Assembly: GCA_052117605.1 (NCBI GenBank)
Contig: JBQKIT010000006.1
DNA from: CAG-791 sp000431495
GTDB lineage: Bacteria; Bacillota; Clostridia; Lachnospirales; Lachnospiraceae
Strand: one strand, 5' to 3'
DNA: 64,000 bases
In this document: positions 9,276 through 17,440 of the stretch, piece by piece
Numbering within the stretch: position 1 is the first letter of the stretch
Layout: each line of letters starts with the position of its first letter
Notes under the pieces: model-generated
The model's input: only the letters and a program-made list of their open reading frames with translations
Told to the model about the DNA's origin: nothing
The model's database searches: none
Made by a program: the position numbers and the translations under genes

Positions 9276-10424
9276 GTGAACAGTGAACGTATCCGGATTT
9301 TAGCGCATATTTATCGGAATCACTATGAAGAGTGGGCGGACAGCGCCTATAATCCGTGCGGTCGTTTTGCGGCGGCTTTTGTGTGCAGAAGGTACTTCAA
9401 TCCGGATGCAGAGGATCTGGCGGCAATGCTGGACCGGGCCTTCGGGCCGGCGGAGAGCTTTCTGGAAAAGGATGATGAGAAGCCTCTGCAGGGTCTTTCG
9501 TTTCTGTGTCGGAACGGGCATGAAGAGGAGGTGCGCCGTGCGTTCATCCTGCTTCTGGGAGAAGACGGCGGGAGCATCGATGATCGCATGGAGAAAATTC
9601 ATGAATTTGCGGAAACCTGCAATCGCCTGTTGGAGGATACGGCACCGGATCGCTGGGAGCTTCGGCAAAGACTCTGGAGCGGCCTGGATTATCTGGCGCT
9701 GATCCGGCCGGAGCAGGACTTCTTCTTCCGTGCACCGGAGGTGATTGCTTTTGCCGGATATATTGAGGCAGAGGAGGAGATCGGCTATGACCGCTTCCTG
9801 AATCTGGTAAATTATTACCGACTGGCTGAGGACACGGCGGCGGAGCTTGCCGGTGAGACCGAGCTTCGGAAGCTGGTTCGCAGAAGGCTGGAGCAGTACG
9901 GGAAGGAGCATGCGCTCGAAGGCCTGGAGGATGTGGATTCCAATCTCCATCTTCTTGCCTTTGATCTGATCCGGGCCGTGTATGCGATGGACTGGTATTC
10001 GGAGAAATCGGCAATGCGCAAATCGCGGATCAGCACGGTGGCACAAAGACGCATTGACAAGATGCAGAAGGCCGCAGCGCTTCTGGAAGAGAGAGAGACG
10101 GCCGCCACGCAGGCAGCGAAGCTGTCTCTGGAGGAGAAAAAGGCAGCGGTTCCCGAGCTGACCGGTCAAAAGGCGGTTCACAAATCCTTCGGAGAGGGCA
10201 CCGTGGTTTCCCAGGACGGAAAATATCTGACGGTCAGCTTCGAGAAGGCACAGAAGAAATTCGCGCTGCCGGGCGCTCTGGTGAACGGTTATCTTTCCGT
10301 GACAGAGGAGGGAACTGTCCTTGCCGCCTGCAGAAGTCTGGCAGCGGTGCAGGAAAGCGCGCAGAAGGCGGAGAAGGAGCTGGAGGCTCTTGATGTTCAG
10401 CTGAAGATGTTGTTGACTTTGTAA
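9276..10424 (+). CDS. hypothetical protein with C-terminal SH3/tudor-like segment
   Basis: Family not recognised with confidence. The 382-residue product begins at GTG 9276, with AAAGGAGG six bases upstream; an in-frame ATG at 9162 lies upstream of the promoter start and is not credible. The main part is helical and acidic. Near residue 315 is 'VHKSFGEGTVVSQDGKYLTV', a small beta segment of the kind found at the end of UvrD-like helicases and in other Firmicutes proteins as a nucleic-acid or protein binding module (inference). A C-terminal helix follows. It has its own promoter, so it is likely monocistronic. Confidence 0.7.
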   Translation: MNSERIRILAHIYRNHYEEWADSAYNPCGRFAAAFVCRRYFNPDAEDLAAMLDRAFGPAESFLEKDDEKPLQGLSFLCRNGHEEEVRRAFILLLGEDGGSIDDRMEKIHEFAETCNRLLEDTAPDRWELRQRLWSGLDYLALIRPEQDFFFRAPEVIAFAGYIEAEEEIGYDRFLNLVNYYRLAEDTAAELAGETELRKLVRRRLEQYGKEHALEGLEDVDSNLHLLAFDLIRAVYAMDWYSEKSAMRKSRISTVAQRRIDKMQKAAALLEERETAATQAAKLSLEEKKAAVPELTGQKAVHKSFGEGTVVSQDGKYLTVSFEKAQKKFALPGALVNGYLSVTEEGTVLAACRSLAAVQESAQKAEKELEALDVQLKMLLTL

Positions 10425-10490
10425 GAAGAGCGCTATATCTTAATCGGTGACAAGAAAGCCGGCGTTCCTGTGAGAGCCGGCGGAATCATA

Positions 10491-10580
10491 ACGCTAGGGG
10501 AGCGAAGGCTGAGAATCGGCTGCCGGGAGGCAGCCGGGACCCTTATTACTTGATCCGGACAATACCGGCGAAAGGAAGCA
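10491..10580 (+). ncRNA. TPP riboswitch (THI element)
   Basis: Senses thiamine pyrophosphate and controls thiT. Conserved THI-box parts appear in order: CTAGGGGAGC at the 5' side, CTGAGA (10509-10514), a variable hairpin CGGCTGCC/GGCAGCCG, then GACCCTTATTACTTGATCCG, ACAATACCGGCG and GGAAGC. GCT near 10493 can close the P1 stem with AGC near 10578. Its position upstream of the thiamine transporter gene fits exactly. Confidence 0.93.
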
Positions 10581-10607
10581 GCAACTTCTGCAGAGAGCAG
10601 AACCTTG

Positions 10608-10658
10608 AAGGTTCCGGAATTCTGAAGGTACCGGAATCTTGCAGGCTCCGGAATTCTG
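10608..10658 (+). repeat. three 17-nt tandem repeats in the thiT leader
   Basis: Units at 10608, 10625 and 10642 are variants of AAGGTTCCGGAATTCTG. They are bracketed by CTTCTGCAG (10585-10593) and its complement CTGCAGAAG (10677-10685), which could form a long-range stem around them. Confidence 0.8.
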
Positions 10659-10697
10659 AGGGCATCAGGTTTTCTGCTGCAGAAGGCATGCGAACTC

Positions 10698-10731
10698 CCT
10701 CCTGCGTTTTTCTTATGAAGGAGGTTTTTTT
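10698..10731 (+). promoter_or_regulatory. hairpin covering the thiT ribosome binding site, with T-run
   Basis: CCTCCT (10698-10703) complements AGGAGG (10719-10724), the ribosome binding site of thiT, and seven Ts follow. The structure could block translation or act as a terminator when the riboswitch binds TPP. Confidence 0.6.
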
Positions 10732-11397
10732 ATGTCACTTGCAGTTCTTACCGAAGATGGTGTGTATTCCCTTACCGGGTCCGGTTATACCGTTCTGGTG
10801 CTTGTCATGCTGGCACTTCTTCTTGCCGCATGCTTCATCACGAAGGCAGACCAGAGAGGAAAAACAGGAACAAGACGTCTTGTTTTCTCTGCGATGGCGA
10901 TTGCACTTGCCTTTGTAACCAGCTTTATCAAGTTCCTGCATCTGCCGATGGGCGGCAGCATTACGCTGTTCTCCATGTTTTTCATCTGCCTCATCGGCTA
11001 TTGGTACGGCCTTCGCGTCGGCCTCATGGCAGCAGTTGCTTACGGCATTCTGCAGATGGTTGTGGATCCGTACATCATCAGCGTTCCGCAGATGCTCTGC
11101 GACTATATTTTCGCTTTCGGGGCACTGGGACTTTCCGGCGTTTTCTCGAATGCAAAGCATGGCCTGGTCAAGGGGTACCTGCTCGGCGTTGTCGGAAGAT
11201 ATGTTTTCAGCTTCCTGTCCGGTCTGATCTTCTTCGGTCAGTTCGCGCCGGAAGGCATGCATCCGGCTGTATACTCTGCATCCTATAATGGAATCTATAT
11301 TTTCACGGAGGCGATCCTGACGATTATCATCATCAGCATTCCGGCGGTTTCCAAGGCTCTGACCAACGTCAAGAACCTGGCAACGCAGGAGTCGTAA
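10732..11397 (+). CDS. thiT: energy-coupled thiamine transporter ThiT
   Basis: Substrate-binding S component of an ECF transporter that imports thiamine; the shared ATPase and transmembrane units are not in this window. The 221-residue protein has about six hydrophobic segments and the typical 'HLPMGGSITLFSM' loop and 'YGILQMVVDP' segment of the ThiT/YuaJ family. A 30-residue N-terminal extension includes an extra helix. AAGGAGG is seven bases before the ATG. The upstream TPP riboswitch supports the assignment, and a terminator follows at 11498. Confidence 0.93.
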   Translation: MSLAVLTEDGVYSLTGSGYTVLVLVMLALLLAACFITKADQRGKTGTRRLVFSAMAIALAFVTSFIKFLHLPMGGSITLFSMFFICLIGYWYGLRVGLMAAVAYGILQMVVDPYIISVPQMLCDYIFAFGALGLSGVFSNAKHGLVKGYLLGVVGRYVFSFLSGLIFFGQFAPEGMHPAVYSASYNGIYIFTEAILTIIIISIPAVSKALTNVKNLATQES

Positions 11398-11497
11398 AGG
11401 ACAGGCTGTATGAGCTGTGCACAGATTGCTGTATGCCGCTGTGCATAGATTCCGGAAAAATGGCTGTTTCAAGCATTGGAAGAGGAATCAGCGAGAA

Positions 11498-11534
11498 GTC
11501 TGCTTCGGGAATTTTCCTGAAGCAGGCTTTTTTT
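11498..11534 (+). terminator. intrinsic terminator after thiT
   Basis: GTCTGCTTC (11498-11506) pairs with GAAGCAGGC (11519-11527), one G-T pair, followed by seven Ts. Confidence 0.88.
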
Positions 11535-11574
11535 GCTATACTGAATTGTTGAAAAGTATTCTGCCGCCGTTTCC

Positions 11575-11624
11575 GACCCTCCGAGCGTTTGGACATTGCG
11601 ACCCTCCGGGCGTTTGAACATTGC
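11575..11624 (+). repeat. two tandem 25-nt repeats
   Basis: Units 11575-11599 and 11600-11624 differ at two positions only. They lie between the thiT terminator and the HAD gene and have no visible function. Confidence 0.85.
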
Positions 11625-11675
11625 GGCATTTTCGGATGCTTTGCGAACGCATGAGAACAGAACAGGAGAAGGAAA

Positions 11676-12365
11676 ATGGCATTTCAGAATATTTTGTTTG
11701 ATCTGGATGGTACGCTTACGGAGTCGGGACCGGGAATTACAAGATCCGTGCAGTATGCGCTGCATCAGATGGGAATCGAGGAGCCGGATCTTCAAAAGCT
11801 CGAGCCGTTTGTCGGACCTCCGCTCAATCTTTCCTTCCGGGAGCGGTACGGCATGAACGAGGAGGAAACCGGGAGGGCAATTCACTATTTTCGTGAGAGC
11901 TACGACACGAAGGGCATCTATGAAAATAACGTCTACCCCGGCGTGCGGGAGCTTCTGCAGATGCTCCATGAGCAGGGAAGCCGCCTCGCGATTGCGTCCT
12001 CCAAGCCGGAGCCGATGGTTCACAGGGTGCTGGAGCACTTCGGAATTGTCGGGTATTTTGACGTAATTGTCGGCTCTCATGTCGAGGAAGAGCTCGACAA
12101 CAAGATGGGAGCAGACAACAAGCTTCTGATGGTGAAAAAGGCGCTGCAGGGGCTTGGACTGAGTGTGGAGCCGGGGCACAGAAAATCCTATGCCATGGTG
12201 GGTGATCGCTCTTTTGACATGAATGGCGCAAAGGCAAATCACGTGACCGCGGTGGGGGTTTCCTATGGCTATGGAAGCCGCAGAGAGCTGGAAGAAGCGG
12301 GCGCTGATTTTATTGCAGATACGGTTGAGGAGCTCGGCAGGATTCTGACGGCGTATGGAGACTGA
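11676..12365 (+). CDS. HAD-superfamily hydrolase, phosphoglycolate phosphatase-like
   Basis: A 229-residue HAD subfamily IA phosphatase. Motif I is DLDGTL (nucleophile and acid/base Asp at residues 9 and 11), motif II is in 'IASSKPE' (Ser), motif III is the Lys in the 'NKLLMVKKAL' region, and motif IV is 'MVGDRSFDM'. The cap lies between motifs I and II. Members act on phosphoglycolate or other small phosphate esters; the exact substrate cannot be told. AGGAGAAGG precedes the ATG. The CPBP protease gene follows after about 100 bases of repetitive GGACGGAGG-type sequence. Confidence 0.88.
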   Translation: MAFQNILFDLDGTLTESGPGITRSVQYALHQMGIEEPDLQKLEPFVGPPLNLSFRERYGMNEEETGRAIHYFRESYDTKGIYENNVYPGVRELLQMLHEQGSRLAIASSKPEPMVHRVLEHFGIVGYFDVIVGSHVEEELDNKMGADNKLLMVKKALQGLGLSVEPGHRKSYAMVGDRSFDMNGAKANHVTAVGVSYGYGSRRELEEAGADFIADTVEELGRILTAYGD

Positions 12366-12463
12366 AAGCAGGCTAAGACGGGACGGAGGCAGGACTTTGG
12401 CTGGTCGGAGCAGGACTCAGGCCGGGCTGGAGTCAGACTTCAGACAGGACGGAGGAAGCGGAT

Positions 12464-13351
12464 ATGAATAGGAAAATGGCGGAGGCCGTTCTTCCGATGT
12501 TAATGTTTGTTGTGATTCGCGAGGTGCTGGGATCTCTTCTTGCCATCCTGCAGGCAGTCCTTCTGCAGCAGGCGGACGCAGGCGTTCTTGCCTTTGTCTC
12601 CGTGCACGATGCAGACCTCCGGGCTCTGTCAGGCGCAATATCGATGGCGGGAGCATTTGCATTGACGCTTTGGAATGCCCGCGGAGAAGTAAATCTTCAG
12701 AGTGGCTGCAGTGGTGAGCTGCTGCGGAGTGCCTGCGGCGATGGGAGCCCTCAAGGTGCCTGTGGTGAGGAAATGTCCGGGGAAAGGCTTCGGGCAAGAG
12801 GAGATCAGCTGATCGCTGCGGCAGCAGGGATTCTGGAGGCCTCGGTGTTTCTTAATCTTTTTCTTGCCGGAGTGGGTGCGGTTCATGCAGATGCTGCGGC
12901 TGCTGACGCAAGCGCACAGGCAGGACGCGTCAGTCTCCCTCTTGGAATTCTGATTTACGGCGTCCTGAGTCCGCTGGCTGAGGAGACCGTTTTCCGCGGT
13001 ATTACGCTGCAGCGCCTGTATCTTCTCTGTCATGAGAAAAAAAGCGGAAAAACAGCATTCCTGCTGGCAGCGGGCCTCTCCTCGTTATTGTTCGGTATTT
13101 ATCACGGAAGCCTTGTGCAGGGGCTGTATGCAGCCGCCATGGGCTTTCTTTTCTGCCTGTTTCTCGCGCTTGGCGGAAATCTTTTCCGTGTTATCGTTCT
13201 GCACGGAGGTGCGAATGTGATGACGCTTTTTCTTTCCCGGGCGGGGACCTTCCGCAGGGCTTCTGCGTCTGTGATGGCAGGCGCTTTTGGAATTGCTTTC
13301 TGCTGCGGAGGATATGTGCTATTATCAAGAAAGCATAAGAACGAAGTGTAG
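12464..13351 (+). CDS. CPBP-family intramembrane glutamic protease
   Basis: A membrane protease related to CAAX prenyl endopeptidase Rce1 and bacteriocin-processing proteins. The 295-residue protein has several hydrophobic helices and the three family motifs: 'AEETVFRG' (EExxxR), 'FGIYHGS' (FxxxH) and 'HGGANV' (HxxxN). A soluble insertion of about 50 residues near residue 80 is rich in Gly, Cys and Ser. GGAGGAAG stands before the ATG. Targets are unknown; sortase B downstream suggests a cell-surface role, but this is inference. Confidence 0.88.
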   Translation: MNRKMAEAVLPMLMFVVIREVLGSLLAILQAVLLQQADAGVLAFVSVHDADLRALSGAISMAGAFALTLWNARGEVNLQSGCSGELLRSACGDGSPQGACGEEMSGERLRARGDQLIAAAAGILEASVFLNLFLAGVGAVHADAAAADASAQAGRVSLPLGILIYGVLSPLAEETVFRGITLQRLYLLCHEKKSGKTAFLLAAGLSSLLFGIYHGSLVQGLYAAAMGFLFCLFLALGGNLFRVIVLHGGANVMTLFLSRAGTFRRASASVMAGAFGIAFCCGGYVLLSRKHKNEV

Positions 13352-13364
13352 AGTTGGATCAGCA

Positions 13365-13484
13365 GCTGCGGAGGGAATGGAAGCTGTAGCCGTGGAAGAA
13401 ACGACAGCTGTAGCTGCGGAGGGAATGCTAACGATAGCTGCGGAGAAAATGACAGCTGTAATTTCAGGAGAAATGGCAACAGGA
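13365..13484 (+). repeat. five 24-nt tandem repeats between protease and sortase
   Basis: Units start at 13365, 13389, 13413, 13437 and 13461; the fifth is degenerate. Typical unit begins GCTGCGGAGGGAATG. In one frame they would encode eight-residue repeats such as AAEGMEAV, but that frame overlaps the protease gene end and has no good start site. Confidence 0.85.
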
Positions 13485-13498
13485 AGAAGGTAAGCGGA

Positions 13499-14650
13499 AT
13501 GCGAAATGAAGAGAATTGGGACACGGACGGATCGGAGCAGGATCTGGCGGACTGGAAGACCTGGGGCCATGAGTCGGAGAATGATTGGGGCCGTGATCCG
13601 GAGACTTCCGGGGAGGATGACTGGAGCCGTGATCCGGAGACTTCCGGTGAGGATGACTGGGGCCGTGATCCGGAGACTTCCGGGGAGGATGACTGGGGCC
13701 GTGATCCGGAGACTTTCGGGGAGGATGACTGGAGCCGTGATTCGGAGACTGCCGAGTGGGATAGTTGGGGCTGTGATCAGGCATCGGACGAGAGCAATCA
13801 TCGGAATCGGAAGCGGGCTCCGGAGAAGAAAAAGCGACGCAGGTTTGGCTGGCTGATACCGGCCGTTCTGCTGATGATTTTTGTTTTCTTTTTTGCAAAT
13901 TTCATGAGGGAGTTTCTGACCTATCAGCAGGCGAAAAATGAATACAAAGGGCTTGGGAAGTATATCGAGGTCATTCCGGAGGGAGAAGAAGCACCTTCTG
14001 ATGCAGAAGCGGAAGAGAGCACCCCGGAAGCGCCGGAGGAAGATGAGAAGGGGCAATACCAGTATCCGAATCTTCAGATCGACTACGATGGTCTTACGGC
14101 AACAAACAGTGAATTTACGGGTGTCATTTATATTCCGGTGCTGAATCTTACATATCCGATTGCCCAGTCAACAGGAAATGATAAGTATCTGCACACGACC
14201 TTTCAGGGAACGAGCAATGCATCCGGCTGTATCTTTCTGGATTGTGCGGCAAGCAAAGACTTCTCGGACCCGAACTCCTTTGTTTTCGGGCACAACATGA
14301 AAAACGAGACGATGTTCGGAAGCCTGAAGCGGTTCCTGCAGAAGGAAGAGCTGTGCGATGAGGATCCTTATATTTATATTTATCAGAAGGATCAGGTGCT
14401 GGTATATCGCATTTTTGCTTATTATACGATCCCGGTCAGAGATGATGTATACGATGATTTTTCCGGAGACGACGGGTATGATGCCTATGTTGCGGATGCC
14501 GGAAAGCACTCCGTGTATCATTCGTCGCAGGACGAGAAAATCGACTGGAGCAGCCGGCCGAAGCTGCTTACGCTGTCGACCTGTTATGGGACTGGCCATG
14601 TGAATAACTTCGTCGTCCAGGCGGCCCTTGTGGAAAATGTAAAACAGTAG
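13499..14650 (+). CDS. srtB: class B sortase with acidic N-terminal repeats
   Basis: Sortases join surface proteins to the cell wall through a Cys thioester. This 383-residue protein starts with about five 12-residue repeats of type DDWGRDPETSGE (36-nt units, 13583-13762), a basic stretch, then one membrane helix at about 117-134, so the repeats are predicted cytoplasmic. The outer catalytic domain has 'GVIYIPVLNLTYPI', 'FVFGHNM' with the catalytic His, and 'LTLSTCYG' with the catalytic Cys. The usual Arg before the last strands ('R-F/I-V-V') is Asn here ('NNFVVQAAL'). AAGAAGG precedes the ATG. A terminator follows. Confidence 0.87.
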   Translation: MRNEENWDTDGSEQDLADWKTWGHESENDWGRDPETSGEDDWSRDPETSGEDDWGRDPETSGEDDWGRDPETFGEDDWSRDSETAEWDSWGCDQASDESNHRNRKRAPEKKKRRRFGWLIPAVLLMIFVFFFANFMREFLTYQQAKNEYKGLGKYIEVIPEGEEAPSDAEAEESTPEAPEEDEKGQYQYPNLQIDYDGLTATNSEFTGVIYIPVLNLTYPIAQSTGNDKYLHTTFQGTSNASGCIFLDCAASKDFSDPNSFVFGHNMKNETMFGSLKRFLQKEELCDEDPYIYIYQKDQVLVYRIFAYYTIPVRDDVYDDFSGDDGYDAYVADAGKHSVYHSSQDEKIDWSSRPKLLTLSTCYGTGHVNNFVVQAALVENVKQ

Positions 14651-14674
14651 CTTTACAGAAAAGACTTCAGACGG

Positions 14675-14712
14675 AACAGGAAATCGGGGTGTCGGTTTCC
14701 TGTTTTTCTTTT
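14675..14712 (+). terminator. intrinsic terminator after sortase B
   Basis: AACAGGAAA (14675-14683) pairs with TTTCCTGTT (14696-14704) followed by a T-rich run. The bases 14739-14757 just after match part of the 52-nt hairpin repeat family in reverse orientation. Confidence 0.85.
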
Positions 14713-14797
14713 TGGGATTCTGTCGGGGGGCCAGGAAGGAAATCATCCCTGCGGGAATGCAAAGAAAACACAGGCAGCCTGGAGTTGTGGGAATCCG

Positions 14798-14827
14798 TTG
14801 ACATTTTAATTTCTATCGAATTATAAT
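14798..14827 (+). promoter_or_regulatory. consensus sigma-A promoter for rho
   Basis: TTGACA (14798-14803), 18-nt spacer, TATAAT (14822-14827). The predicted leader of about 165 nt before rho contains no riboswitch I recognise. Confidence 0.85.
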
Positions 14828-14997
14828 TGTTTCAATCTATTACGCCGCATTTCTTTTGAAATTCAGAGGCTTTGAATGCGGACGATCACTGTACCCGCAC
14901 CGGATGATGCCGGATAGTACTTTCTTGTATTAATTCCGAAATTCTATTGTTTACCAAACACATCACATATATAACGACACCAGTAAGGAAGAAACAG

Positions 14998-16914
14998 ATG
15001 AGAATGACAAAAGATATGTATGAGTCACTCCAGGTCAAGGATCTCAAGGAAATTGCGGCAAGCCGCGGACTGAGCCTTCCGGCACGCGTGAAGAAGGAAG
15101 ACATCGTCGGGAAGCTGCTGGAGCTTGACCGCGCAGAGGATGAGAAGGTCCTGAAGGAGCGGGAAGCAGCCAGAGCACAGCGTGAGGGCGCCGGCGAGAG
15201 GGAGCATTCTGCACCTGCAAGGCGGGGACGCAAGCCCGGAGCTCGTAAAGAGGAAGGCAAGGAAGGACGAAAGGAAAAGGAAGGCCCGGCATCGGAGAAG
15301 AGAAGAGCGGGCCGTCCCAGGAAGAAGGAAGCTTCTGCAGAAGCTGCGCAGACGGAATCGCCCGTACAGATGCAGACTGCCGCATCTTCTTATCAGGAGA
15401 GCACACAGGAGATGGCACCTGCTCAGATACAGGAGACTGCAGCTTCCATGGAGAATCCGAGCGCAGAACAGCAGCTGGCAGGACAGCAGCCGGCAGAGAG
15501 CGCGGCTGCAACTGCGGGAAATCCGGGGACGGTACGTGCAAACGCAAATTCAGAAGCGGTACGTTCGTCCGGAAATTCAGAGGCAGTTCGTGCAAACGCA
15601 AATTCAGAAGTGGTACGTCCGTCTGGGAATTCGGACGCAGCGCGTGCAGCCGGGAACCAGGCGTCTGAGCAGGGAAGACCGGATTTTTCTCCGTCGCAGG
15701 CGGTTGCAGGACGATATGCGCGGCGCGGACTTGTGCGTCCGGACCAGCAGATTGTGCATAAGAATGAACTGAACCGCGAGCTGGACAGCGGAGAGATGGC
15801 ACATGGCATTCTGGAGGTGCTGGGGGATGGCTATGGCTTTATCCGTTCTAGCAACTATATGCCCGGCGACAATGATGTCTATGTTGCACCCAGCCAGATC
15901 CGCCGCTTCAATCTGAAGACCGGCGACATCGTGGAAGGAAATATCCGGATCCGCAGCCAGAACGAGAAATTCTCGGCTCTTCTGTTCGTGAAGTCGGTAA
16001 ACGGAATTGACCCGGAGGAGTCCAAACGGCGGTATAACTTCGAGGATATGACGCCGATTTTCCCGGATGACCGCATCCGGCTGGAAAAGCCCGGAGCATC
16101 CATCGCAATGCGTGTGATGGATTTGATGTGCCCTGTCGGAAAGGGACAGCGCGGAATGATCGTGTCACCGCCGAAGGCCGGCAAAACCACTCTGATGAAA
16201 GAGGTTGCCAAGTCTGTCAAGGCCAATAATCCGGATATTCATCTCATTATCCTTCTGATTGATGAGCGTCCCGAGGAGGTCACGGATATTCGTGAGGCAC
16301 TGGAGGGACCGAATGTGGAAGTGATCTATTCCACGTTTGATGAGCTGCCGGAGCACCACAAGAGAGTTGCGGAGATGACCATCGAGCGTGCAAAGCGTTT
16401 GGTGGAGAGCAAGCGCGATGTCATGATTCTTCTGGATTCCATTACGAGACTGACGAGAGCCTACAACCTGACAGAGCCCTCCAGCGGAAGAACACTTTCC
16501 GGTGGTCTCGATCCGGTGGCACTGCACATGCCCAAGCGCTTTTTCGGCGCAGCCCGCAATATGCGCGAGGGAGGATCTCTTACCATTCTTGCTACGGCTT
16601 TGATTGAAACCGGCTCCAAGATGGACGATGTGGTTTATGAGGAATTCAAGGGAACCGGCAACATGGAAATGATCCTGAACCGTAAGCTCTCCGAACGCAG
16701 AATTTTCCCTGCGGTGGATCTTGCGAAGTCCGGAACGCGCCGGGATGATCTGCTCCTTACTCCGGATGAGCAGGAGTGTGTGGCAACGATCCGAAAGGCA
16801 TTCATCGGGGCCCGCGGTGAGGAAGCTACCGACAGTGTTCTGGATCTGTTCTATAAGACACGGACGAACGGCGAATTTGTCAACATGGTGAAGAAGCATA
16901 TGTGGAGCTTCTGA
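14998..16914 (+). CDS. rho: transcription termination factor Rho, with long disordered insertion
   Basis: Hexameric RNA-dependent ATPase that ends transcription. The 638-residue protein is much longer than the usual 420 or so. Residues 1-50 form the Rho N-terminal domain; residues of about 55-250 are a low-complexity Lys/Arg, then Gln/Ala/Asn/Ser-rich insertion including nine-residue repeats such as VRANANSEA from codon 179. Then come the cold-shock-like RNA domain ('GYGFIRSSNYMPGDNDVYV'), Walker A 'PPKAGKTT' near 390 and Walker B 'VMILLDSITR'. Start 14998 has AAGGAAG seven bases upstream; a TTG at 14947 is too close to no site. It has its own strong promoter. Confidence 0.96.
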   Translation: MRMTKDMYESLQVKDLKEIAASRGLSLPARVKKEDIVGKLLELDRAEDEKVLKEREAARAQREGAGEREHSAPARRGRKPGARKEEGKEGRKEKEGPASEKRRAGRPRKKEASAEAAQTESPVQMQTAASSYQESTQEMAPAQIQETAASMENPSAEQQLAGQQPAESAAATAGNPGTVRANANSEAVRSSGNSEAVRANANSEVVRPSGNSDAARAAGNQASEQGRPDFSPSQAVAGRYARRGLVRPDQQIVHKNELNRELDSGEMAHGILEVLGDGYGFIRSSNYMPGDNDVYVAPSQIRRFNLKTGDIVEGNIRIRSQNEKFSALLFVKSVNGIDPEESKRRYNFEDMTPIFPDDRIRLEKPGASIAMRVMDLMCPVGKGQRGMIVSPPKAGKTTLMKEVAKSVKANNPDIHLIILLIDERPEEVTDIREALEGPNVEVIYSTFDELPEHHKRVAEMTIERAKRLVESKRDVMILLDSITRLTRAYNLTEPSSGRTLSGGLDPVALHMPKRFFGAARNMREGGSLTILATALIETGSKMDDVVYEEFKGTGNMEMILNRKLSERRIFPAVDLAKSGTRRDDLLLTPDEQECVATIRKAFIGARGEEATDSVLDLFYKTRTNGEFVNMVKKHMWSF

Positions 16915-16958
16915 CAGCCGGAAGATATGTTATCAGCGAGAGGAAGTGGAGACCTGTT

Positions 16959-17260
16959 ATGAACCGGAGGATACTTGCATTTCTTCTTGCATTAATCTTC
17001 TCTTTACGCTTTTTAAGGAGCATCTGCTGTCAGAGGGAGTAGATGAAGATCACATCATGATACGCCGGTAAAGTATTATTTTACGGATATGGGACTTCGC
17101 AATGCCAGGTTAAATTTCCGTCAGATGGAAGAAACTTACGGCGTGGAGAATATTATTTTCACAGGGTTCCAAGTGCTGTTATATCCAGTCTGCTTATACA
17201 ATTTCTGATCAGGCCAAAATGAAGCAGCAGTTTATCGGACTCTTTAAAATTACTCGCCGG
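16959..17260 (+). pseudogene. decayed AAA+ ATPase with DUF4143 tail
   Basis: Three pieces of one protein can be read in different frames: 'NLLFTLFKEHLLSEGVDEDH' from 16994, 'KYYFTDMGLRNARLNF' from 17071, and 'GSKCCYIQSAYTIS' from about 17165. They match, in order, the N-terminal and C-terminal parts of the common bacterial AAA+ ATPase/DUF4143 family. Most of the middle is missing and there are at least two frameshifts. The last piece lies on the strand opposite to the 3' end of the CotH-like fragment, so its arrival or decay may have truncated that gene. Confidence 0.72.
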
Positions 17261-17440
17261 ATAGGCGAATTCGGACGGGGAATAGGCGGTCAGCAGATTC
17301 AGAATCAGTACTGATGCCAGCACCCGGGGAAGTGCAGATGCGGACCTGCTGTTTGCAGGTGGGGCGTTTGTAAGCCGAGCCTTCGCGAACCCGCCGTTTG
17401 CAGGTGATCCATTTGTGAGCCGGCTATTTATTTTCTTCAT
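17159..17440 (-). pseudogene. truncated CotH/carbohydrate-binding-type exported protein
   Basis: A good binding site (AGGAGGTGAAGAACTT) precedes the ATG at 17440. The 93-residue product begins with basic residues, has a hydrophobic stretch 'VLASVLILNLLTAY' that could be a signal peptide, and then stops. In related clusters a long CotH or carbohydrate-binding protein follows VTC and DUF4956 genes (family knowledge), so this is probably only its start. Its last third is antisense to the ATPase remnant. Confidence 0.5.

Noticed and set aside
13287..13493. Open frame of eight-residue repeats (AAEGMEAV type)
   Set aside because: It begins inside the protease gene without a binding site; the repeats are explained as a 24-nt minisatellite.
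14947..14997. Upstream TTG start for Rho
   Set aside because: No binding site; the ATG at 14998 has AAGGAAG at good spacing and matches the usual Rho start.
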